From assembly GCA_021442155.1 (NCBI GenBank), contig CM038225.1:85138925-85202924 (forward strand): DNA of 64,000 bases. Reading direction: 5' to 3'. This document shows, piece after piece, positions 56,081 to 64,000 of this stretch; position 1 is the stretch's first letter; each line of letters opens with the position of its first letter. Below the pieces are notes generated by a model that saw only the letters and a list, made by a program, of their open reading frames with translations, did not search any database and was not told where the DNA came from. Made by a program: the position numbers and the translations under genes. Source of the DNA: Cymbidium sinense (Eukaryota; Streptophyta; Magnoliopsida; Asparagales; Orchidaceae).

Positions 56081-57345
56081 TTTTGATACACCACTGTGAT
56101 GCTACATTTATAGCGTTGAGGTGATAGTATAAAAAAAGTTGTACAAAAATAGAGAAGACAATGTCATAGTGCTAGATTTGTAATGCCAAGACAACATACC
56201 CAATGCACAGTGTTACATTGCAATGCCAAGGTGCTTGAACCAGAAATTTGTTGCTAAAAATTAGAGGGCATAGACACTAAGAGCTGTTAAAGCTCTACAT
56301 GACAAAATTTAGAGTCAATTTGAGAGGTTGTAACTTTGGGGAGTTAATTTGAAAAGAAAATAGGGATAGTTTAAAATGACATTATTCTATGATTTTTAGC
56401 TCTCTTTTCTCTTCTTTGGGAGTGAATATCATTTAGTGTATGAGTGTGTTAGTATTTTTCTTTGTGTGAGTGGTAGTGTGTGTGTGTAAATGTTTGGAGG
56501 AAGCGTAGATCCATTAAAAGAGGATGCTTGCAGAATGATTAAGAGTAGAAGCAAATCAGAATTGGAGGAGGACATCCTAATTCTTTCTTTCTTTCTTTAA
56601 TTTATCTTGTATTAGCAATACTCTAAATTTGTTGTTCTCTCTTTCTCAATGTGTTTAATTATATAATACTATAGATTTATGATTTTCTCATGTTGATTTG
56701 TGTACTATTTTTGATGTGAATATTAATATAAGAAAATTATTTGGTCAAATACTTAAGTTATTTTATTTTTCTTTGTGCTTTATTTACTTGTGATCTAGTC
56801 AATTGCAATGTTAAAATTAAGTGTGATTTACATATATCAGAAGAGTCCTAGTGGAACAATCAAGAAATAATTAGATTTACTAAGAATACATAGTAATATG
56901 ATATTCACCTACAATCATTTAAGAGAGATGTGGGACGCAACCACTTAAAATTTAATTAGACTAGGAGAGCTAATTGAAGGAGTGGTTTAGTTATGTTGAT
57001 ATAGACATAGACAATATAACATTGATGTTTCTGATTGAAAACAACATATTTTCTAAAAATTTCACATTAAACTTAGTGCATAGTATTAATATAAATTTTT
57101 ACAAACTAAGAGTATACTTTTCCAAAAAAAAATAATTTTAAATAGTAGCTTTACTACTTTTAGTCTTTTATTTTGTTGGATAAAAATCAAGACTAATAAT
57201 AAATTAGTAATTAACTAAATAAGATTTTCAAACTTATTCTTGTGAGATTGATACTCTACTCATCATTATATTAGTAGAATGGGATGTGAACTTGCATACA
57301 CCAATTTAAATTGGTTAAGAGATTATGTTGTTTGCAACTGAAAAA
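56081..57345 (+). repeat. Second decayed LTR-like segment ending in an Athila-like PBS relic
   Basis: Begins with a 'gtgctacatttatagcg / aatgccaag' repeat (56081-56240). It passes CT-rich and TTTCTTTCTTTCTTTAA sequence (56580-56600) and ends GATTGATACTCTACTCATC, ATTATATTAGTAGAATGGG, ACTTGCATACACCAATTTAA and TTGTTTGCAACTGAAA. The end matches 53760-53860. I read both as LTR ends of one or two old elements; the LTR start is not seen. Confidence 0.4.
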
Positions 57346-58130
57346 AATAATGAATAATAATGAAAAAAATAAACATTTCTAGACTCTAGCACCATAGCGT
57401 AGGCTCCATTTCCCCTAAGTTTAAGAGTTCAGAAAACACCAACCACTCCATAGCGACCATCCCGATCTACGATAACTTGAGAGGAAAGTGGGAGGCGGTT
57501 AGCGAGAATGGTTAATAGGAGAGTGGCAGGTTGAGAACTGAGTCTATAAGAAGAGAAGGGTTGAGCGTTCTTCTTCTTCTTCTTCTTATTTTTTTCTTCT
57601 TAGCACACTCTCTTCCCCTCACTATTACGGACTCCACTACAAGTTTCTCTCTGTTGTACGTTCTTCTTCTTGCATAAGGTAATATTCTAGGTAAAACTCT
57701 AAATGAAATACTTTTTTCATATGATTCCTCACTCTAAATAAAGTTTTGAAGAATTCTCATTGATCTTTGATCTAGTGCGAAATGAAGATCCTCCCTTCAT
57801 TGATCTTAGATCTAGATCAATGGAGAAACAATCGGATAAAATACAAAATTTTAAGCATTACCAAGGTAAAATTCTACCAAAATCAAGGTTAAATCTGGTA
57901 TCAATTCACTAAAATTCAATTTTAAAACTACAAGAGCTCCCGTGAACTTGATTCTAGTATGAGATAAAAAAACTCTCCCTCCATTCTTGAATCCAGAATA
58001 AGGGAGAAAAGTGCATTTTGCACTAAAATATTTTGAAACCTAGAATTGCTAAGTCATTATGCTACCAAAATTTCATGAAAATCATCAAATTATATGAGAA
58101 AACCTTAGAATAGGGTCTTCAAACTTGTGG
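57346..58130 (+). other. Unassigned stretch with promoter-like sequence
   Basis: A less AT-rich block, 57380-57540, is followed by TATAAGAAGAGAAGG at 57546, a CTT repeat (57565-57600) and a CT-rich stretch to 57680. This looks like a TATA box and pyrimidine-rich 5' leader on the plus strand. No start codon with a credible frame follows. From 57700 a word near GATCTTAGATCTAG recurs. Nothing else is recognised. Confidence 0.3.
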
Positions 58131-58890
58131 CGCTGCAACGCTGCTACCTAGTCCACAATGTTGAACTCTCAGGAATTTGAACCTTTAGCACTTCACTTAT
58201 AGCATCGTAGCACTATTGTATGACACTGAGACATTGTGACTAGAGCTATGGTGCTAAATCTTGACACCAAAGCACTGCTTTCTCGGGTTGTAAGGTCAAA
58301 ATGTTCACTTGTAGTGCTATCCTGAAAGCGCGATGCACTGTGACCAACATTGTGGCAGTAAATCTTGGCATTGCAGCAGTTCCTTCTCCAATTATAAGGC
58401 CAATATAACCATCTACAGTGCCACAACACTATCTTGAATGTACTTAGGCACTACACGAACGTAACAACGTCATTGTTTTGGTTCCTAAGCACCACCTTCT
58501 TTGATTTTAATCTTAAATTTTACCATTCAACACTTAGGCATTGATTTTTTTTTCAATGCTGAGGAGTTGGCTTCTCGATATTCATAATCTTGAGTTAAAA
58601 TTTTATTTTTAACTTATAATCAGATTACAATTGAATCTTGGAGACTACACATCAACATTTGAAATGAGAAATCTAAGTGCTTCCTTCTCAGGTTATAAGA
58701 CCAATATGCCCACCTACAATGCTATCATGAAAGCACTGAGACATGTGAACAACACCATGGAACAAAATCTTAGTATCACAATGCTACCTTTTTCGTTTTA
58801 AGCCTAAGTCTCAATACTTAACACAGGCACTAGATTCCCAACACCGGTCTAATATTTTAGTGCCATATGACTTTTAATGTTGAGGCCTTG
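58131..58890. repeat. Tandem repeat of about 103 bp rich in 'agcactg' words
   Basis: Copies near 58185, 58287, 58390 and 58690 share a TTATAAGGYCAATATG-like block, a CACCTACARTGCTATC block, GAAAGCACTGAGACA and CTTGGCATTGCAGCA-like wording. CpG sites appear largely converted to TG/CA. The same words occur at 56081-56240 and 60365-60765. The 78-codon minus-strand open stretch here is a by-product of the repeat. Confidence 0.6.
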
Positions 58891-59139
58891 ATTTTTAACC
58901 TAGTTTTCTAAGGTTAGAAATTTTATTTTATTAAATTTTAACTTATAATAAATATTTATATTACAATTAAATTCATGAGATAGCCAACTAGCATGTAAAT
59001 AATATGAAATAAAATTCTATTGTAAAATATAAATTTTGTTATAGAAATGGGCCAAATAAAATTATAATAGTATAAACAAAGAAGAGAAGAGAAATATAAA
59101 TACAAATATAAAAAGGCGGGGGATGGGGGGAAGACTATC

Positions 59140-60237
59140 CTAGAAGTCATAATCATCATCCTCCTTCTCCTCTTCTTCTAGCTCCGGTGGGGTGCTAACA
59201 TAGGGGTGATAAGGAGGCGCTGTACGAAAAGGAACTCTATTTGGGCCAGCATTAAAGTTGCAATTTTCAAAAGATTACCAAATTTTGTCTCGGTCTAACA
59301 ATCAACTAAAACTTGGCATTATTTTATTTTCAAGTTGATATCCACTAGTAATATTAGTGAGGTAACTAATGATATTACCATTTTGAATTAGCCATTCAAA
59401 GGACTTTTTCTATAGATGTAGGAAATATTATTTATAATTTAATTTGTAATATGCTTAAAGGTATACTACCTTGGGTATGGTCACCCTTCTCTTATTTATT
59501 CTTTATGTGTTGTGGTTGGTGTATTAGAGGACCTTGATGAAGTCCTATACAAATTACTCTCTAACTAAATAAATGATTGAGGATTTGGATTAAAAATGGA
59601 GTTAGAGAAAGTTCACACGCTTCTTAGACTAGATCCAAATCCTCCAAGAAATTAACTAACAAACTCTAGAATATTGCGGAAAAATCTCATAATTAAGAAA
59701 AAAGGTGTGTGAAAGCAACCGACGGTAGCAGGAACTAGAGAAAAAATTTAATTATCATATGGATTAGGGGAAACAACAGTTTTATTGCAATAATGAGTTC
59801 AATTTTCATTTTCAATGGACTTTTGAATTTCTAACAGTGAGGAAATTAAGGATTTTATTAAAATTGAGGTAATCATTGTAGTAGGAAAGAAATTGATGAT
59901 ACACAAAATTTTGCAAATTATTATATGAGTTAATAGATGTACTATCGAAACATAACCATTTTCCTGGTACAAAAATTTAGTTATCCTGGTGATCCTTCAT
60001 GTTGGTGAAGAACTCCCACACCACAGGAATGATGCAAGCGTTGTTGTCGTAGGCCAGCTTCTCCCAGCCTGCTCATTGATAATCCCCTCAACACTCCCAC
60101 GAATTTTAGAAACCCCTTTATGGAATGAGATGCTTATGGATGAGGGCATGCTGATACCTCACCTCTGTATTAATAAATCTACCAATATCGTTAGAGGACT
60201 TGCTCTTATTTCCCTTTTGGATGACCTTGAGCACCAT
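59140..60237 (-). pseudogene. Decayed putative plant transposon protein gene
   Basis: On the minus strand an ATG at 60237 starts MVLKVIQKGNKSKSSNDIG, then RFINTEVRYQHALIHKHLIP, stop, RGF, broken codons, GWEKLAYDNNACIIPVVWEF, FTNMKDHQDN, stop, and VPGKWLCFDSTSINSYNN. This order (R-F-x-x...IPERGF, GW...P-x-V-x-E-F-x-x-N, V-R-G-K...F-D/S...I-N) is what I know from the plant-wide 'putative plant transposon protein' family (Pfam PF20167). The middle (59270-59780) is too decayed to read. The 3' end is open for about 46 codons: NCNFNAGPNRVPFRTAPPY ... STPPELEEEEKEDDDYDF, stop at 59140-59142, an acidic tail. At least four stops plus shifts make it a pseudogene. Its function is unknown. The plus-strand open frame 59989-60336 is its antisense shadow. 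Confidence 0.65.
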
Positions 60238-60341
60238 GTTTACTATTCTAGAACTGAGGAAAAGCTAAGAAGAAAAAGGGTTGCAAGAATTCTTAAAAAA
60301 AGTAAAGGCTTTAAAATGAAAATTTTGGTAGCCTAGGGGTT

Positions 60342-60350
60342 CTATTTATA
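60342..60350 (-). promoter_or_regulatory. TATA box of the minus-strand transposon-protein pseudogene
   Basis: TATAAATAG on the minus strand, 105 bp upstream of the ATG at 60237, followed by GAACCCC. Spacing and sequence fit a plant TATA box with a leader of about 75 bases. Confidence 0.5.
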
Positions 60351-60359
60351 GGTTGCTCC

Positions 60360-60780
60360 CAACTCCGCAACACTGCTTTTGTAGCCTCAGTTTCTAAAAT
60401 ATGGGACCATGGTGCACTCCACATGCAATGCTTAGGCATCGGTCACTAGCATCATGATCTTTGGTCAAATATTGTCCTTTTTTTGTTAAATGTAACCCAA
60501 CTGTTAGCTTTTTTTTTTTGAGTGGCATGGTGCCACTTTGGTAACACTTCAGCACACATAGTCAACTTGCTTTCTATAATCTTTTATGGCTCTTAACCTT
60601 TGCGGTCTGACCTCTCTTATTGGAGACCTATATTTTTTACGCCGATCTTGGGGTTAACCGCACGAGCCAAAGTGTTGAGCATTAGGTCAAGTGTACTTCT
60701 TGGTGCTGAATCAGCATTGCAACATTACTCATACAATGTTGAGGCACTGTCCCTTAGAAAAAAAATAAAGAAATAAAATA
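60360..60780. repeat. Flank repeat of the 'cagcattgcaac' type
   Basis: Words such as GCAACACTGCTTT, CACCATGGTGCACTCC, AATGCTTAGGCATCG, CAGCATTGCAACATTAC and AATGTTGAGGCACTG recur. They relate it to the repeats at 56081-56240 and 58131-58890. No coding is seen. It lies just upstream of the minus-strand pseudogene promoter. Confidence 0.45.
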
Positions 60781-60829
60781 AAACATCATTTCATTCACCA
60801 TGCAAACAACTCTATAAATTATACTGCAT

Positions 60830-61330
60830 TCCAAAGGGAAGTCTAATCTTTACATTCACAATGCGAACATTTAAACTTTTATAAAACCCTACTGGCATTT
60901 CAAAGGGATGTAAGTTCAATTTATACATTTGTCATGTGAACTTCCAAACCTTACTAGTATTCCCAAAGGATGTAAGTCTAATCTAGACGTTCATCATGCA
61001 AACATCTAAACCCTACTAACATTCTAAAGGAATGTAAGTTCAATCTACACGTTCACCATATGAATATCTAAACCCTACTAGCATTTTAAAGGGATGTAAG
61101 CCTAATTTATATGTTCTCGATGTGAACATCTAAACTCTATTGGCACTTCAAAGGGATGTAAGTCCAACCTATATGTTCATCATACAAACATCTAAACCCT
61201 AAATTCTCAAGAGATGTAAGCCCAATCTATACATTCGTCATGCAAACATCTAAACCCTAATAACATTCCAAAGGGATATAAGTCCAATATTTTTGTTTTC
61301 CATGCGAACATCACTCTATATGGATTTCTA
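60830..61330 (+). repeat. 62-bp tandem array, about eight copies, element D
   Basis: GGATGTAAGT-like blocks start at 60907, 60969, 61031, 61093, 61155, 61213 and 61275, giving a 62-bp period with one 58-bp unit. Each unit contains CATGCGAACATCTAAACCCTA or a variant, then AGCATTCCAAAGGGATGTAA. Two looser copies follow to about 61480. The position upstream of the D LTR end suggests it is part of the LTR. Confidence 0.9.
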
Positions 61331-61489
61331 ATATATTTAAGTTCAATCCACCCTTTTGTTTGCCATGTAATCTCTAGACCTATCTAGCACTCCAAACGGA
61401 GGTAAGTCTAACCCATGTGTTCTCCATATGAACATCTAAACTCTATATGGATTTCTAATAGATGTAACTTCAACATGTGCTTGCACTGC

Positions 61490-61915
61490 AACCATAATCT
61501 AAATCAACCTGCACCATAATATCTATGCTAAAACTTTGGTCTACTCAAAATATCTGAGATGAGGCAACCCATGGCTGCTAATCAGACTCCCTATACATTA
61601 AGGCTAATATCCCTTTGATGTTGGAAGACTAGAATAACGTAGTCCTAGGACAACAAAACCATGAGATCTTGATCGAGACTACAATCATCTCTACACCACT
61701 TTCAACCTTAATCGAGGGTCTCCTACTATGATAAGAGGGTAGTTAACTATGAATGCTTGCATTCATAAGAAGTAGAACCCAAATATAAATAAACCCTAAC
61801 ATACTGTTAGGGGAAACTTGGTTGAATATATAAATCAATCTACCTCATAAAGAACTCAATAACCATCCTTAAAAAGATGGAAGAAGTTTGCAAAGGTGTT
61901 TTACTTGAGAAATCA
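61490..61915 (+). repeat. Element D LTR, 3' end
   Basis: The block at 61738-61815 (GTTAACTATG..., AGAACCC, ATAAACC) matches the A LTR at 2880-2940. It contains both hairpins: H1 TATGAATGC / GCATTCATA (61748-61756, 61759-61767) and H2 CCCTAAC / GTTAGGG (61794-61800, 61806-61812). A PBS-like sequence follows at 61922. The LTR start is not identified. Confidence 0.6.
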
Positions 61916-61921
61916 GATTTC

Positions 61922-61940
61922 TGCTAGCTCTGTTGGGGAT
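61922..61940 (+). promoter_or_regulatory. Primer binding site, element D
   Basis: TGCTAGCTCTGTTGGGGAT, resembling the PBS pattern TGGCGRCTCTGCTGGGGA. CTTCTCTCTCCATCTTTGGT follows, as after the PBS of B (TTCCTCTCTCCATCTTTAGT), which supports the placement. Confidence 0.65.
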
Positions 61941-63522
61941 TACTTCTCTCTCCATCTTTGGTTGGAAAATTAAAATATATGGTGTCACTATAGATTTGAA
62001 AATTTCTTTGCAAAAGTTTAGATTCTCGGAATATAGTAGAACCTAATTTTAAATCTACGATCAAGTTTGAAAATTTTGAAGGAGAACCTAACAAATCTAA
62101 TGACTGTTAAGTTAGTAGAGTGATCTATTGTTGGATTCCCTCAAGCTATGATAGATCGATTCTGCTAGAGCAACTCTCCAGTTTGGAATAATTTTAAGGT
62201 TGTATAATTTGTACTATGCCCACTATCACCCTAGGCATCAAAATGCAAAAAGAATTCAAGAGTTTGTTGTGGAAGAGAAAAAGATTGAATGTAATCATCC
62301 CAATGAGCATAAGTAGTTGAATTCTAAGGCACTCAATCAAGGAAAGAACTCTACTTGTAATAGGAGTTTTATTTTCAATAGACTATTAAAGGCAACTCCA
62401 ACAGTGCCTATGAAGGAGAAGATGGCTACTCAGTCTAAACTAAAAACTATATCATTATCAATCCACATAATAGTCCACCGGAGGAGTCTATTACTCCACA
62501 AGGTACTACCTTCGCTCTAGGAAATAATGATCATGAAACATCTTCCTAAAGCACCAAAATGTCTAAGAGAGCTCGAAGAAAATATAATGTTTCTTAAAGG
62601 CATTGGATTACAGCACAATCAATATGAACCACTTGTGGAAGAGAACTCAAGCTGCTTAGATGGGTCAAAAGAAATAGCTCTAGAGGAACTATGAAGAAGT
62701 CTTTCAAGGATAAACATATGCACCATTTCATAAGATCAACAACATAAGGAGAAAACTCTCTCCTCAAAAATCTGCAAAATTTTGAAGATGTTAAAAATAG
62801 AAACATTCAAAGAAAAATTAAAAAGTTGGTGAGCTAGAACACCAAATAAATTCTTACTCTAAAAGAGGTAGGACTATTGAAAAATATCATGCTCACCTTG
62901 AGCGTAACTCAAGACTTAAGGGTTTAATGTTGGTGAGCATCAATAGCACCCCCTACAAAGGTATTAAGTGCCAAATTATTGGAAAGTCTTGATAACCTTT
63001 ATAAAAAGTTAATAGTAAATAATTCATTTTAATCCATCCGGTGAATACTAGTGTGTGACATTTAGGAAGCATTTCTAGAGGTCCACCATTGGGAGGTTTT
63101 GATCAATCTAGATAGTTAAAGAACCCCAAGTCATTAAAGATGAGATGACTCAATATGAGCAAGCTCAATCAAAAGAAGAAAAGGTTGAATTTCCTATCAT
63201 CAATTAGAAATGGTGATATGAAAATAGTCAACTAGTGGATGATGATGCAAATGATCAATACTTGTGAGAAGATGATGAATTCCTAATTTATGAAGAACAA
63301 TAAGTTCCTGACTTAAAAAGTAACGAGAATATTGATTACATGGAAGTTAACATTATTCATATAGTTGATACATGTTTACAAAATAAGAACGTGATACCTA
63401 AATAATAAAATGGGGAATGGCATCAGGAGGGTCTAAATCACTAAATGTCTGAAGGTGAAATTCTAGTAGAAACTAAATAAGTTCAAGAGCTAGCTGATGT
63501 AGTAACAAGGTTACAATGACAG
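61941..63522 (+). pseudogene. Element D leader and decayed 5' coding region
   Basis: No stem-loop array like that of A is seen. From about 62230 there are broken frames: VEEKKIECNHPNEHK, stop, LNSKALNQGKNSTCNRSFIF (62314-62373), then stops. From 63160 an acidic, stop-rich frame reads LVDDDANDQYL, EDDEFLIYEEQ and NENIDYMEVNIIHIVDTCLQ, and leads in the same frame, through stops, into the gag stretch at 63523. I do not recognise a domain; it is probably the N-terminal part of a D gag polyprotein. Confidence 0.4.
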
Positions 63523-64000
63523 ATGGGTTCACAACTTCAAATAAGATATCAAAAAATCAGCCAACTTAATGATCATCTCAATGAGATGAATGGGCTAATG
63601 AAAGAGCGGTTTGGTCAGCTTAACTTAATAGCAACTGCAATGCAACAAGTGCCTCCAAGAAATCCATCAGAGATGATCAATCCAATAATTAAAATTGGGG
63701 GCATGTTGAATGTTTTACTCAACATTACTAATAACTTCTTTAGAAAGTCAAAATCTGAAGGAGAAGTTACACTAAATGCTCACCAAGAGGTTGGTGTCAC
63801 TACCAAATCCCAAGTGGAAGATCTCATTAGCCAAAAAGTCAAAGCAGTTATTGCTTCAGAGATTGTTGAACAATTAGTGGGAAAAGGCCAACCATACCCA
63901 GTTGAATATGACCAAGTGTAATATTCTTAAGGGTATGTAGTGTCGAAATTCAATATTTTCTTAGGCATAGAAAATCTACTACAACACTTACATCAATTTA
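63523..64000 (+). pseudogene. gag: Element D gag start (truncated by window end)
   Basis: A 132-codon open stretch: an N-terminal helix (LQIRYQKISQLNDHLNEMNG, LMKERFGQL) likely to be a coiled coil, a linker, then VEDLISQKVKAVIASEIVEQ and KGQPYPVEYDQV, stop, followed by YVVSKFNIFLGIENLLQHL to the window end. The P-Y-P...YDQV...Y...V-x-K-F-x-x-F-x-G start is the entry to the gag capsid domain in plant Ty3/gypsy elements. Two stops near 63919 and 63928 interrupt it. This gag is clearly different from gag of A and B. Pol would lie beyond the window. Confidence 0.65.

Noticed and set aside
57546..58130. A host gene starting at the TATA-like site
   Set aside because: No start codon with a credible frame, no exon-like stretch downstream; kept only as a low-confidence promoter-like region.
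58193..58429. 78-codon minus-strand frame with Cys and Trp
   Set aside because: Falls in the 103-bp tandem repeat; repeat-derived.
59989..60336. 115-codon plus-strand open frame, the longest clean frame near element D
   Set aside because: The minus strand of the same bases reads family blocks (GWEKL...IIPVVWEF); the plus frame is its antisense shadow.

Overview
The window is AT-rich, CpG-poor DNA from a plant nuclear genome, most likely a flowering plant; I cannot name the genus. No host gene is visible. Almost everything is nested, decayed LTR retrotransposon, mainly one very large Ty3/gypsy family. I place it in the Tat/Ogre group because it has two RNase H domains (RT-RH, then a second archaeal-type RH before integrase), an Arg-tRNA-like primer site, tandem repeats 3' of pol, no chromodomain and a full length that would exceed 25 kb. 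All reading frames carry stops and frameshifts.

Layout. 1-3154: 3' part of the 5' LTR of element A (+). 3155-13035: A leader, gag, a deleted protease, RT, RNase H, second RNase H and integrase. 13036-15240: tandem repeats of the A 3' region. 15241-16755: start of an A-type LTR, joined head-on to the inverted LTR end at 16756-17148. 17149-21538: minus-strand LTR plus 3' repeat of element E1. 21539-28737: complete 7.2 kb 5' LTR of element B (+). 28738-37183: B internal region, cut inside integrase. 37184-37569 and 44848-51018: minus-strand LTR F, split by solo LTR C (37570-44847, + strand, TG...CA ends, 5-bp target duplication). 51019-51118: 100 N. 51119-53750: minus-strand LTR fragment E2. 53751-57345: two Athila-like LTR/primer-site relics. 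57346-60770: unassigned repeats around a decayed minus-strand gene resembling the putative plant transposon protein family (59140-60237). 60830-64000: element D (+), with a 62-bp tandem array, LTR end, primer site and gag start.

Insertion order read from the junctions: E1, then B into the E1 3' repeat, then F into B integrase, then C into F.

The most striking observation is RNA-level structure in the non-coding parts. The A leader between primer site and gag carries about 12 tandem stem-loops. Their stems differ in sequence but mostly stay self-complementary around a constant loop; element B has three. A near-perfect 14-bp hairpin lies just after the primer site in both elements. Two hairpins near the LTR end keep pairing between A and the distant element D despite changed bases on both arms. 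The LTRs also carry a variable-copy repeat of about 250 bp upstream of a conserved TATA box about 1.4 kb from the LTR 3' end. I found no CRISPR, tRNA, rRNA or intact protein-coding system.
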